From an uncultured Shewanella sp. (GTDB lineage Bacteria > Pseudomonadota > Gammaproteobacteria > Enterobacterales > Shewanellaceae), in the NCBI RefSeq assembly GCF_947501225.1, contig NZ_CANMUW010000003.1, positions 186,001 to 250,000 of the forward strand: a stretch of 64,000 nt of DNA. The letters are read 5' to 3'. Position 1 is the first letter of the stretch. Every line of letters begins with the position of its first letter. A program made the translations under genes and the position numbers. A model generated the notes under the pieces. It was not told where the DNA came from. It did not search any database and saw nothing but the letters and a program-made list of their open reading frames with translations. This document shows, one piece after another, positions 27,068 to 35,493 of this stretch.

Positions 27068-27159
27068 TATCTAGTTTATAGCCAGTAAAACTGAGTCATA
27101 ATCTTAACCTACTTGCCAATAGGAGAGTGTTTTAAGCCGATTTGGCGGGTAAGCAATTA

Positions 27160-27194
27160 TACTCGAATCCAGGGGGAGAATCCTGGATTCAAGT
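27160..27194. terminator. Convergent hairpin
   Basis: TACTCGAATCCAGG and CCTGGATTCAAGTA pair over 14 bases with one mismatch. It lies between the HD-GYP gene and the end of the next, minus-strand gene, so it may end both transcripts. Confidence 0.55.
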
Positions 27195-27204
27195 AGATAG
27201 GGGA

Positions 27205-27378
27205 TTAGTAAAAATCTCCGCCAATGGCTCGCTGAAGTGCGGCTTCTGCCAGTCGCTCTTCCAAGCGTTTTTTTACTTCACGTCTGTGTTTTAGATCATC
27301 GGCAGCCCGTTTATTTTTTGGGGCTGTCATCGCTTCTATCTCTGCATCGTTGGGCACAAGGTCAATAATCTGAGCCAT
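27205..27378 (-). CDS. Small charged protein (possibly PA3496 family)
   Basis: A 57-residue protein. I start at the ATG at 27378, which has GAGGAG upstream, and not at the longer frame from 27444. The body is a single charged helix rich in Arg, Lys and Glu (HRREVKKRLEERLAEAALQ) with an aromatic end (GGDFY). It resembles the short PA3496-type proteins linked to envelope integrity in Pseudomonas, but I hold that only loosely. No membrane segment or signal peptide. Confidence 0.6.
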   Translation of the reverse strand: MAQIIDLVPNDAEIEAMTAPKNKRAADDLKHRREVKKRLEERLAEAALQRAIGGDFY

Positions 27379-27815
27379 AACCAACTCCTCTCTTGTGAAA
27401 TACTTATGGCATTTTAATAGTTGCCATCGATTAGAAAATGACACCTTCAGGGTGTCAGAAAGTTAAGGTAAAGAGCAAAAACAAGCGCTATAACCTAAGA
27501 CGTTAACTCGGATGAGTCGGAAACATTAGTAAGCGCTGATGAGAAAGATATCAGGCTCTTATGAGGAAAAGTGAGATCGATTTAACATTATCTATTGATG
27601 AGTTAAAAAGCCACTTTTTGCCTTTTTAATAATCAGGCTGGGTAAAATAAACTTTAATATCAGTTGTTTGCAGTCTGTGGTTAGATGCGTTATCGCTATT
27701 TTAGTGATAACACATCTAGCTTGAGATCACAAATTGAAACTCTGCTATTTTCTTAAGGCATAATTTCCAATCAGGGTTATTCGCTGTGCCAAACGGGAGT
27801 TAACACTCTCTCAGA
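27379..27815. other. Intergenic stretch with one long imperfect hairpin
   Basis: The main structure is an inverted repeat at 27682-27718: TAGATGCGTTATC and its partner GATAACACATCTA, with two non-Watson-Crick positions. It lies about 100 bases past the end of the TorF-type porin gene on the minus strand. No gene or promoter was found here. Confidence 0.5.
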
Positions 27816-27817
27816 AG

Positions 27818-28510
27818 CTAGAGTCCGAAACTATAGCTGTATCCCAGGATCACTTTAGGATCGTCCTGCTCCAGATCCGTATCGCTCACCATAAATGAGA
27901 CTGTGCCAAGGTCGGTATCTTTATTGAGAGAGAGTGAGTAGTCGGTATAGCTGTCGACATCAAACCAGGCGGTACTCACGTCGCCGGATGAGTAGCCGTA
28001 ATGTAGATCTAAGCTCAATGTGTCCGAGAAAGGGAGGGAGAAGCCAGCCTGGATATAGGAGAGATCTTTCTCATCCAGTGGATCTGCGGCTACATCACTC
28101 CCGGCATTGACTATCTTTGAGTAACTGACCGAAAACCACTTCCAACTTAATGCAGCCGTAATCTCACCAAAGTCGACACTGGAGTCGCTGTCGGGGTAGG
28201 CGTAATAGAGATAACTGATATCGTAGCCAAACTCTTCACCAACAGATCCTGAGTAACCTGCATAGAAATCAATTTCATAGCTGGTTGTATCACCAAAGTC
28301 TACATTCGAGCCCCATGTGCCAAGGTAGAGTCCGCTATCATGCTCATAATCTATGCCGGCCTGAACGGCGACGGCATCCTGGGTCTGGGTGACCCCTCTC
28401 CATAGGTAGTTAGAACTGGCGCCAATATTCCCCGTAACGCTGGCGTTAGCGCAAAAGGCCATTAAAAAAGCCGAGGCCATGATAGAGCTAGAGCTGAGTG
28501 CTTGTTTCAT
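27818..28510 (-). CDS. TorF-family putative porin
   Basis: A 230-residue outer-membrane protein with a signal peptide (FCANASV). The start at 28510 is favoured because AAGGGA sits six bases upstream of it. The conserved opening NIGASSNYLWRGVTQTQDAVAVQAGIDY identifies the TorF/Gcw_chp barrel family, common in Shewanella. The mature protein consists of amphipathic strands and ends in YSYSFGL. Transport function is not established for the family. Confidence 0.85.
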   Translation of the reverse strand: MKQALSSSSIMASAFLMAFCANASVTGNIGASSNYLWRGVTQTQDAVAVQAGIDYEHDSGLYLGTWGSNVDFGDTTSYEIDFYAGYSGSVGEEFGYDISYLYYAYPDSDSSVDFGEITAALSWKWFSVSYSKIVNAGSDVAADPLDEKDLSYIQAGFSLPFSDTLSLDLHYGYSSGDVSTAWFDVDSYTDYSLSLNKDTDLGTVSFMVSDTDLEQDDPKVILGYSYSFGL

Positions 28511-28742
28511 ATTCATTCCCTTTCATTAATGAGCGAGTGTATCTTTATAGTTATTACTGCCAGAGAAAGGGCTGCTAATCTTGTGCCACAGTTAGTTTTG
28601 ATTAATATCAATTGGTTACGGTGTTGTATTCTATAGCGGCGGGGGAGAGTGACTATTAATGGAGCAGAAAATGCACTCCAGTAGTGCAAGGTGTGATGAT
28701 GCCGAGGTACCACCTGAGTCCTGATTCGATATGCGGATACAA

Positions 28743-28766
28743 AAAAACCTCCTTAAGGAGGTTTTT
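28743..28766. terminator. Bidirectional terminator after the HU gene
   Basis: AAAAACCTCC-TTAA-GGAGGTTTTT, with A and T tracts that work on both strands. It ends the HU transcript on the minus strand. Confidence 0.9.
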
Positions 28767-28791
28767 ATTTATAAGCAATGAAAAAGCGTGA

Positions 28792-29064
28792 TTAGTTAAC
28801 GCTGTCTTTCAGAGTCTTACCGGCTTTAAATTTTGGAACAGTAGCTGCCGGGATTTGGATCTCTTTACCCGTTTGAGGGTTGCGGCCAGTACGTGCAGCA
28901 CGATTAGAAGTTTCGAAAGAACCAAAACCAACGATTGAGATCTTATCACCATTTTTCATCGCTTCGGTGACAGTCTCTTCAAAAGATTTCAGTGCGCGTG
29001 CAGCTTCTGCTTTAGTCAGTTCCGCATTCTCAGCTATTTTTGCAACAAGTTCAGTCTTATTCAT
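28792..29064 (-). CDS. HU-family DNA-binding protein
   Basis: A 90-residue nucleoid protein of exact HU length. The signature [19 protein letters not shown] and the following TGKEIQIPA form the DNA-embracing arm; the end TLKDSVN resembles HU-beta. HU bends and compacts DNA as a dimer. A TATAAT at 29094-29099 on the minus strand is a good -10 element about 30 bases before the start codon. The gene is monocistronic, with a strong terminator at 28743-28766. I do not choose between hupA and hupB. Confidence 0.96.
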   Translation of the reverse strand: MNKTELVAKIAENAELTKAEAARALKSFEETVTEAMKNGDKISIVGFGSFETSNRAARTGRNPQTGKEIQIPAATVPKFKAGKTLKDSVN

Positions 29065-29093
29065 TTGAATAGTCTCTTCTTTCCGTAGATTTA

Positions 29094-29099
29094 ATTATA
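29094..29099 (-). promoter_or_regulatory. -10 element of the HU gene
   Basis: A perfect TATAAT on the minus strand, preceded by GG, lies 30 bases before the HU start codon. The -35 region is weak. An inverted repeat, ATGCCAT-N5-ATGGCAT at 29138-29156, lies about 40 bases further upstream and may be a regulator site. Confidence 0.55.
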
Positions 29100-29322
29100 C
29101 CAATCACATTAATTACTTAGTAATCGCTGGACCTAACATGCCATAAGCCATGGCATATTAAAAGTGCTTTAGCGCTCAGAATTGCCCTTTGAGGACAATA
29201 TTTGTCTAAAAATGGATCAATTTCACCTGTCGGCTTAATGAACAGGCTTGCTATCGGGCTCCTTGGCTGTCTGCATCGCGGTTAAGGTGCCGGATCTTTC
29301 TCCATAAATTGATATTTAAAGC

Positions 29323-30120
29323 TTATTCATCGAGTAGTTGGTAGAGGAGCTGCTTAACGAGCTGAGGCTCGAAGGGCTTATCACAGAGGGCATTGACACC
29401 GGCCAGGGAAACATTGCTGAGATGGGTGTCATTAGCCTCCGATGAGACCATAAGGATAGGGATATGAGACTGTTGGCTGTCATTACGAATAAACTGGGTC
29501 AGCGCTAAGCCATCGACGCTGGGCATATTGTAATCGGTGATCACCAGATCAAACATATTTTGCTTCATAATTTCTATGGCTTGCTCACCGTCCGTGGCCT
29601 CGGTGATCAGCTGCAGCCCTAAATTTGAGATCGTACGTCTGATGATATTTCTTGCCATCTTACTGTCATCGACAACCAGAACTCTCAAGTTATGTACATC
29701 GAAGTGGGCAAGATCGAGTTCATCTTGACTCAGAAGGTCTATGGTCGCATTGAGAGCCTTGCCTAAGTGTTCAGAAGAGAAGGGCTTGGGAAGAATGGAG
29801 ACCACACCGGATTGTCTGAATACCTCAAGTTGTTCCCGGCGGCATTCACTGGAGACCAACATGAATTGAATATCGCGGTATTCATCGGCCTGTTTTAACT
29901 GCTTGAGCAGGTCCAGTGCAGTTCCATCGTCGAAATGCATGGCACTGGCCACCAGATCGGGCTGGTGGCGAGCTATGATCTCCATAGCTTCGCTGATGCT
30001 TTTAGCCGCTTGTATGTTGCAGATCCCTTCGTGGGTCAGTCTGCTGGAGATAATTTTTCTCTGTGTATCGGAAGGCTCTACAAGCAGGATTGAAAGTTCA
30101 CCGGGTGATAGTGTGTGCAT
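29323..30120 (-). CDS. Tandem receiver-domain protein, first receiver degenerate
   Basis: A 265-residue protein made of two CheY-like receivers and nothing else. The second (about residues 140-260) is canonical, with VVDDSKMARN, the phospho-acceptor in DLVITDYNMPSVDG and Lys in CDKPF. The first (about 8-125) has ILLVEPSD for the acidic pair, and in DLVASAMHFDDG the acceptor aspartate is replaced by alanine, so it cannot be phosphorylated normally. Its terminal lysine (PKPF) is kept. No output domain is present; signalling by protein contact is likely. It stands alone with no kinase nearby. Confidence 0.9.
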   Translation of the reverse strand: MHTLSPGELSILLVEPSDTQRKIISSRLTHEGICNIQAAKSISEAMEIIARHQPDLVASAMHFDDGTALDLLKQLKQADEYRDIQFMLVSSECRREQLEVFRQSGVVSILPKPFSSEHLGKALNATIDLLSQDELDLAHFDVHNLRVLVVDDSKMARNIIRRTISNLGLQLITEATDGEQAIEIMKQNMFDLVITDYNMPSVDGLALTQFIRNDSQQSHIPILMVSSEANDTHLSNVSLAGVNALCDKPFEPQLVKQLLYQLLDE

Positions 30121-30214
30121 TGGATCAGTTCTTATTATTAGTATGTGCGGCTAAATTACCCTAAGGACAACATCTTAGCAACACGCTACCCGGCTGATTA
30201 GGCGGTGTTTTTCC

Positions 30215-30607
30215 CTAATGAGTCTCATCGTTACGCAGGTATGCGTTTGTCTTTTTAGAGAAGGCGACCCAAAACTGAAACCCTAGCAGAGTGACGCCGA
30301 GCAGGGCGATGAGTGGTACCGGGATCTCCTGGTTATTGATAACCACTTTCACATCGTCAGGCGTTACCTGATAGGCGATGATGGCGGTGCCTGCAAGCGC
30401 TGCGAGCCCCAGAGTCTGAATGAACAGATAGACTTTGAATGCGATGCCGGCCCAGCTGGTCCGCATGGCTAAACCTACGAGAACCGGGATAACCCCTAAC
30501 GAAAAGAGATCGACGGACTGTGTGCTTACCGCTCGGTAAATCGCTACTATAGCTAATATGGAGTAGAGGAACATGATGATAAAGAGGGCAGGGCTTGGTC
30601 TTTTCAT
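30215..30607 (-). CDS. Four-helix membrane protein, unknown function
   Basis: A 130-residue protein with four hydrophobic segments (about residues 7-25, 36-50, 58-82 and 95-115). A short polar loop (VTPDDVKVVINNQEIPV) lies between helices three and four. No family is recognised. It is a single gene, divergent from the DUF4240 gene. Confidence 0.65.
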   Translation of the reverse strand: MKRPSPALFIIMFLYSILAIVAIYRAVSTQSVDLFSLGVIPVLVGLAMRTSWAGIAFKVYLFIQTLGLAALAGTAIIAYQVTPDDVKVVINNQEIPVPLIALLGVTLLGFQFWVAFSKKTNAYLRNDETH

Positions 30608-30732
30608 TGGAGGTCTCTTGGGTAGCGCATTAGTAGAGTTAATGAGCGGCGAGTGTAAAAAAATCAGAGTTAAGAGTCAAAATCAAAGTGATATAGATTA
30701 GAATGGCGGGAGGAAAACAGAGTGAGATTTTT

Positions 30733-31242
30733 ATGACCGAAACAGAATTTTGGCAGCTGGTAACGAGAACGACGCCGGATCAAGACCAGATTAGCTTAGC
30801 CGATAATTTAAAGAGTAAACTTGAAGCGCTGAGTGACGATCAGCTTGTGGAATTTGATAAGTTCTTTGGACAACAGATGCGTCGGTCATACTCATGGTCG
30901 GTATGGGGAGCTGCTTATATTATTACCGGCTGTGATTCAGAGTATGCCTTTGCTGAGTTTCGCTGTTTTCTTATCTCATTGGGTAAAGAGTGGTACGACA
31001 AAGTCGTACTCAACCCGGATGACCTGGGCCAACTTACGCAGTGGCCGGAAAAGGATGGCTATGCTTATCCGTTTTTGGATGAGTACGACCTGATAGCCGG
31101 ACAGATTTTTGAAGAGAGGACTGATGGGGAGTTGCCTTTCGTTCCTTCGGGGATGGCGACACCTCAGGGTAAGAAGTTCTCGACAAAGAAGAAACACCTA
31201 AAGGCGAACTACCCGCAGTTGAGCGAGGCATTTCCGTTTTAA
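30733..31242 (+). CDS. DUF4240 domain protein
   Basis: A 169-residue protein beginning MTETEFWQLV, the usual DUF4240 opening; the frame also allows a start at 30703. Conserved features: the MRRSYSWSVWGAAYIITGC block, FAEFRCFLISLGKEWY and DPDDLG-like VLNPDDLG. The family is widespread and cytoplasmic, of unknown function. A strong terminator follows at 31265-31292. Confidence 0.85.
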   Translation: MTETEFWQLVTRTTPDQDQISLADNLKSKLEALSDDQLVEFDKFFGQQMRRSYSWSVWGAAYIITGCDSEYAFAEFRCFLISLGKEWYDKVVLNPDDLGQLTQWPEKDGYAYPFLDEYDLIAGQIFEERTDGELPFVPSGMATPQGKKFSTKKKHLKANYPQLSEAFPF

Positions 31243-31264
31243 TCTCTTAGCTGGTCTCAGATAG

Positions 31265-31292
31265 AAAAAGCGAGGAGAGCCTCGCTTTTTTT
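31265..31292 (+). terminator. Rho-independent terminator of the DUF4240 gene
   Basis: AAAAAGCGAGG and CCTCGCTTTTT around an AGAG loop, followed by further T residues. Confidence 0.92.
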
Positions 31293-31319
31293 CTGTCGGT
31301 AACCGAGGCGGCGCTGCGA

Positions 31320-31631
31320 TCATTCGTAACAGACTTCGGCATTACTGTCATAATGCAGGCCGTTGTCATCACAGGTCTTGTCCATAAACAGTTCTTCGGC
31401 CGTCGATAGTTTCAGCTCGAACTCATCTTGTTGGCTCTCAATCAAAGCGTTTTCAGACTCACTCTGGTGAGTGGCTAAAATTTCGAAGTGTTGATTCACC
31501 GCAGCCTTTTCAGATGGCGTTAACTCATCGGCTTTGACCTGCCCGATAACAGCGGTTGCGATGAGTAAGCCGGCAATGAGGGCGACCTTTCCTGAAAATG
31601 CTACCTTGGTTTGAGTGATTGAGTGGCTCAT
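31320..31631 (-). CDS. Small periplasmic protein with C-terminal cysteine pair
   Basis: A 103-residue protein with an N-terminal export signal (hydrophobic about residues 16-32, then ADEL). The mature part is helical and acidic and ends in KTCDDNGLHYDSNAEVCYE, a pair of cysteines 12 residues apart that could form a disulfide in the periplasm. CGGAG precedes the ATG. The gene ending at 31938 encodes a similarly built protein, so the two look like diverged paralogues. No known family. Confidence 0.65.
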   Translation of the reverse strand: MSHSITQTKVAFSGKVALIAGLLIATAVIGQVKADELTPSEKAAVNQHFEILATHQSESENALIESQQDEFELKLSTAEELFMDKTCDDNGLHYDSNAEVCYE

Positions 31632-31859
31632 AAATAATCTCCGGATCTGCAGTTGTGACCATAAAGGAACCGTTGGCTCTTAACCCTATCTCTTTCGGCA
31701 GATATGGATAAGAGGTGTCATCCTGGTGTATTAGTCTCGATTAATTAATGCGTATCCTATCCGGTAAAAGATGTACCGGAGCTGAATGAAAAGTGCACAG
31801 TAAAAATTCGGCGACTCGAGGGGGGGGATAACTGTTGCCGGAGTCAGCGACGAGCCTTT

Positions 31860-31881
31860 GTAGGAGTGGCTTTAGCCGCGA
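31860..31881 (+). repeat. REP-like palindrome with GTAG head
   Basis: GTAGGAGTGGCTTTAGCC plus CGCGA has the form of bacterial REP sequences: a GTAG tetranucleotide, then an imperfect palindrome (GGCT-TT-AGCC). Very similar sequences are dispersed in Pseudomonas and some Shewanella genomes. Only this copy is seen in the window, so the assignment rests on recognition. Confidence 0.6.
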
Positions 31882-31893
31882 ATGGTGCTTTGC

Positions 31894-31921
31894 TAAAAAG
31901 AGAGAGGCTTTTTAGCCTCTC
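31894..31921 (-). terminator. Terminator of the small cysteine-pair gene
   Basis: GAGAGGCT and AGCCTCTC pair around a 4-base loop; on the minus strand the stem is followed by a T-rich stretch. It ends the gene at 31938-32222. Confidence 0.8.
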
Positions 31922-31937
31922 AACTCGAATGGTATCT

Positions 31938-32222
31938 TTACTGCGCTACACAGACTTCATCGCCCGTATTCAGGTCGATCATGTATTCGCTGCAGATAGG
32001 CTGTAACAGATCGAGATCTTCGCTGTTCAGCTGTTTTTCGACAGCCTCCAGTTGCCTGTCGGCGCTCATATCTTCGGTCATAGCCTCATATTGCGAAAGT
32101 AGCTCATGGGCCGTTGTTGTGCTCTCGTCGATACTGATGAGTTCGCTTGCATTAGCATTGACACCTATGAATGTTAAGCTGAACAAGCTGATAAGTAAGG
32201 TGTTTTTAATGCTAGATGTCAT
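31938..32222 (-). CDS. Small periplasmic protein, paralogue-like of the 31.3 kb gene
   Basis: A 94-residue protein starting at ATG 32222, with AGGAG eight bases upstream; the longer frame to 32240 is not needed. A signal peptide (MTSSIKNTLLISLFSLTFIG, then NANASE) leads to an acidic helical body and a C-terminus ICSEYMIDLNTGDEVCVAQ. The two cysteines are 14 residues apart, resembling the pair in the neighbouring small protein. Function unknown. Confidence 0.65.
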   Translation of the reverse strand: MTSSIKNTLLISLFSLTFIGVNANASELISIDESTTTAHELLSQYEAMTEDMSADRQLEAVEKQLNSEDLDLLQPICSEYMIDLNTGDEVCVAQ

Positions 32223-32449
32223 AGTGTCGCTCCTATACACAAGTTGTGGGGTCTCGAAATATTGGAGTGGGATATTAGCACGGGAAACTTGAACATCGGC
32301 TGAATTGGCAGTGAGGATAACGCCTGCTCCCCCCTTCGCAATTGCAATACTGAGGGCTGGCTGGTCGATGAGCTGGTGGCATCGGTTATCGAAGGGGGGG
32401 GGGAAATAGCTTCAGCGCTACCTTGTCCAGTGAGCCATTTGGGTCACAA

Positions 32450-32755
32450 CTACTCGTTGTTCATCGTTTCACACTGAAATCCCTGACGGCTCGAGTCGAA
32501 ACGGCATCGCAATCCACACTCCCAGGGGGCTTGATCATACTGTGCCGACTTTTCTAACGAATAGCTTCGACAGGAGGGGTAATCATCAAAATCATCGACC
32601 TTCTTATATCTGCCCGAGTTATAGCCATTGGTATAGACAAATGAAGACCAGGTCTCCGGCTCACTCCTCGTTTCAGAGCGGTTGATCAGATACAGGGTTA
32701 CCCCCAGGGTAATGAAAAGCGTAATGACGAAGATAACGGGCTGAGCATTTTTCAT
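32450..32755 (-). CDS. Small single-pass membrane protein with conserved cysteines
   Basis: The frame is open to 32884, but the segment from ATG 32755 is the plausible protein: MKNAQPVIFVITLFITLGVT forms an N-terminal membrane anchor. It is followed by about 75 residues facing the periplasm with four cysteines (PSCRS, ECGLRCRF, FQCETM). Neither start has a strong ribosome binding site, so the start is uncertain. A run of ten G residues lies just downstream at 32394-32403. The 380 bases upstream (32756-33134) hold no other gene. No family recognised. Confidence 0.5.
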   Translation of the reverse strand: MKNAQPVIFVITLFITLGVTLYLINRSETRSEPETWSSFVYTNGYNSGRYKKVDDFDDYPSCRSYSLEKSAQYDQAPWECGLRCRFDSSRQGFQCETMNNE

Positions 32756-33134
32756 TGATGAGTGAACCCACTGGAGAGAGAGTCGGTATTTTATACTTAA
32801 ATCATTGACTAATGCGAGCCTCAAGGCGATCTCCTGCATGGAACTGCTTGCGATTGAGTAAGTGGCCTCCTTAACAGTTCCCATGCAACCGGGTCAGATA
32901 TTTACCGATACAGTTTTTACCAACTATGATGTAATTGATTGTCGATTGTAACGGTCTTATTTAGATAATGTACTATACAACTGGCTAGCCATTAATTTCT
33001 TTGCATTAAGCATATATACAGGTTAGGTTCTGTACATTAATTGTTCGCCAGTCCAGATACCTTCTCTATGTCGATATCTTTTTAATAGTGGCTGCTTGGT
33101 AATCAATATCAGCGTTTAGCCTCAGGAGGCCCAT

Positions 33135-33659
33135 ATGAAGTTAACCTATTTACTATTTGCGGGAGTTTTAACTTCCGGCGCGGTTGTTGCTGCAGACGAA
33201 GCTGTTGAAAATCCGACGACAGAACAGGGAGTGGTTAAAATTCAATGGCAAGATCCTAAGAGCTTTCGCGATGTGAAAGCGGTGAGCGATATTCAATCCC
33301 GCTATGAACAGAGAACGTTTGAGGCTCTGACTAAGAACCTCAACAAAGCGGCGGGTAAGACCCTGAAGCCGGATCAGAAACTTGAGATGCTGGTGACTGA
33401 TCTCGATCTTGCCGGTGATGTCAGACCTACATTTGGTGCTACCATGAATGATATTCGGCTGATCGAAGAGATATATCCCCCCCGTATCACCTTCAGCTAT
33501 AAGGTGTTGGAGGGAGATAAGGTGATTATGGCCGGGGACGAGAAGTTGACCGATATGGGCTTCATGCAGAGCGTCGGACGCATGAACGACAAGCCCTACA
33601 GATATGAATCAAAGCTATTGGCCGATTGGTTGAACAAAACGGTTGCTCCTAAGCTCTGA
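33135..33659 (+). CDS. DUF3016 domain periplasmic protein
   Basis: A 174-residue protein with a signal peptide (VVAADEAV). The mature domain matches DUF3016: VKIQWQDPKSFRDVKA at its start, LVTDLDLAGD in the middle and the ending KLTDMGFM...LADWLNK. Typical length and location for a periplasmic member. AGGAGG lies just upstream of the ATG. Function of the family is unknown. The hairpin at 33695-33737 is its terminator and overlaps the end of the convergent gene. Confidence 0.88.
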   Translation: MKLTYLLFAGVLTSGAVVAADEAVENPTTEQGVVKIQWQDPKSFRDVKAVSDIQSRYEQRTFEALTKNLNKAAGKTLKPDQKLEMLVTDLDLAGDVRPTFGATMNDIRLIEEIYPPRITFSYKVLEGDKVIMAGDEKLTDMGFMQSVGRMNDKPYRYESKLLADWLNKTVAPKL

Positions 33660-33667
33660 TTGACCTT

Positions 33668-35419
33668 TTAAGCGACTCTGTCGTCTGAATCTTTAAACAG
33701 GCTAAATGAGCTTTTCGCTTGTTTAGCCTGTTTTTTTGCCCTGGCACTATAGGTGGATAGTTGATGTTCGGTGCATTGTGATGTCACCGATGGTGGCAGC
33801 ACTCCGACGCATAAGCCGATCAGTTCATGTTCGCAAGCCTCTCCTTTACGATCTTCTCCCCCCATCTTCTGAGCCTGCCAATGAATGTCGGAATAGAAGA
33901 GTCTTCTTCTTTTTGAAAAGTTGACCAGAACCTGACGACAAAGAATCTCTATGCTCTCCCCGGTACTGATGATAACGAAGTCATCGCCGCCCACATGGCC
34001 GATAAAATTATCGTTATCATGATGTTGCTCCAACAAGTCTGCCACCTCCTGGATCACTTCATCACCGCGACAAAAGCCGTAGATATCGTTATAAGGCTTA
34101 AAGTTGTTGAGATCGAAATAGGCGAGATAAAAGGGCTTGCTTTGTAGCCTTAGGCGCTTTATCTCCTCCTGGATCGGAATATTTCCCGGCAGCCCGGTCA
34201 ACGGGTTTGCGTGACGAGCCATTTTAATTCTCTGCTCTGTGAGTTGTTGCAGTAACTCTTTGGTGTGGCCTATTCCCAGGAGTTCGTTGTTTCGCATCAC
34301 GATGAACTGCTGAGACATGACATGGTTGGCATCAGAAGTCAGTGACTGGCTGACTTGGGACAGTGGTGTGGTCGCGTCGACTGTGAGTACCTGTGGGTCC
34401 ATTATCTCTGCGGCACTTCTGTTTTCATGCAGAGCCCGGCCATAGGGGGTTATAAACAACTCCATCAACTGAGTACGGTTGATGAGACCAAGTGGGGAAT
34501 TACCCTTAATGACGGCGACAGCCTGTAGATCCGGTTGAGAGCTGAACATCTCGATAAGGGTTTTAAGCTTAGTATCCTGGCTGGTGGTGATTGCGCTATG
34601 GGTGAGACTCTCTGCAGTTTCGGTATAGCGTAGCTGTCTTCTCACCGGCTCTTGCGGAATATGAGCCTTCAGTTCCTGGTTGGGCTGTTCTGCAGGCCGA
34701 CCTAGGAGGTAACCCTGACAATAGATGATGCCTAACTGTTTGAGTATGGCCAACTCTGAATCGGTTTCAATGCCTTCGGCTATGACCTTACAGGAGAGGT
34801 TCTGGCAGAGCTCTATGATTGAGCGGACGAACTCCTGTTTCACCGGCGATTGATCTATCCGGTGAATGAAGTGGCGATCGATCTTGACATAATCCGGTGC
34901 CAGTTCTGACCAGAGTCTGAGTCCGGAGTAACCTGTGCCAAGATCATCGATAGCGGTAAGAAAACCCTGGCTTCGATAGTAGCTGAGACAAGATTTAAGC
35001 AGGTCGATATCATCGGCCGGATACTGTTCGGAAAGTTCAATCACGACCTGAGAAGGTGACAGCCCCAACTCCTGAACTAAACTAAGCGTTATCCCTTTGG
35101 CATGATTGGGTTCGAGCAATACCTTAGGTGAGATATTGATGAACAGCTTTCCACCGAGGCGTTTTTCCTTGAAATGTGTGATGGAGGTGTTTCGGCATAA
35201 GCTTTCCAGCTCACTGAGGCGTCCTTCATAGGATGCAGTCTTAAACAGCGGAACCGGCGAGAAAAGAGGGCTGTGTTGAGGCCCCCTACTCAAGGCTTCA
35301 TAACCATGTAGGCTATGGTTATTGATATTAAAAATGGGTTGAAAGAGAGCATTTATCTGCTTTCTGTCAATGACCTTACCGAGTTCTTTTCCTAGATCTA
35401 TCGCCGACATCTTTATCAC
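33668..35419 (-). CDS. EAL-CBS-GGDEF c-di-GMP signalling protein
   Basis: A 583-residue soluble protein. The N-terminal EAL domain (~15-245) keeps the catalytic set: YEALSR, FINISP, ELSE, DDLGTGYSGL, VKIDR, AEGIET and CQGYLLG, so phosphodiesterase activity is expected. A pair of CBS motifs (~270-395) may bind a nucleotide. The C-terminal GGDEF-type domain (~400-560) has GGDDF in place of GGDEF, so cyclase activity is uncertain. Starts at residue 1 or 4 (35419 or 35410) are both possible. The gene stands alone; its 3' end overlaps a terminator used by the convergent DUF3016 gene. Confidence 0.93.
   Translation of the reverse strand: MIKMSAIDLGKELGKVIDRKQINALFQPIFNINNHSLHGYEALSRGPQHSPLFSPVPLFKTASYEGRLSELESLCRNTSITHFKEKRLGGKLFINISPKVLLEPNHAKGITLSLVQELGLSPSQVVIELSEQYPADDIDLLKSCLSYYRSQGFLTAIDDLGTGYSGLRLWSELAPDYVKIDRHFIHRIDQSPVKQEFVRSIIELCQNLSCKVIAEGIETDSELAILKQLGIIYCQGYLLGRPAEQPNQELKAHIPQEPVRRQLRYTETAESLTHSAITTSQDTKLKTLIEMFSSQPDLQAVAVIKGNSPLGLINRTQLMELFITPYGRALHENRSAAEIMDPQVLTVDATTPLSQVSQSLTSDANHVMSQQFIVMRNNELLGIGHTKELLQQLTEQRIKMARHANPLTGLPGNIPIQEEIKRLRLQSKPFYLAYFDLNNFKPYNDIYGFCRGDEVIQEVADLLEQHHDNDNFIGHVGGDDFVIISTGESIEILCRQVLVNFSKRRRLFYSDIHWQAQKMGGEDRKGEACEHELIGLCVGVLPPSVTSQCTEHQLSTYSARAKKQAKQAKSSFSLFKDSDDRVA
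33695..33737 (+). terminator. Terminator of the DUF3016 gene, inside the 3' end of the EAL gene
   Basis: AAACAGGCTAAA and TTTAGCCTGTTT form a perfect 12-bp stem followed by seven T residues on the plus strand. It lies within the last 25 codons of the convergent EAL-CBS-GGDEF gene. Confidence 0.82.
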
Positions 35420-35493
35420 CTTTCTCTATATTGAGAAGAGCTTACGATGTTAAAGTGACGCCTGGATGACAGAGTGGCCGATGGCAGATATTT

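Larger units (their letters stand above)
31632..31937. other. Intergenic stretch with REP-like element and terminator
   Basis: It contains a REP-like element at 31860-31881 and the terminator of the downstream-lying minus-strand gene at 31894-31921. There is also a run of seven G residues around 31821. No gene is seen. Confidence 0.6.

Noticed and set aside
27682..27718. Long imperfect hairpin considered as an integron attC site
   Set aside because: It lacks the conserved attC end boxes in the right arrangement, and no integrase or cassette pattern is nearby.
32394..32403. Run of ten G residues considered as a phase-variation tract
   Set aside because: It lies between genes, after a stop codon and away from any promoter, so slippage would not obviously switch a gene; it may also be a sequencing weakness.
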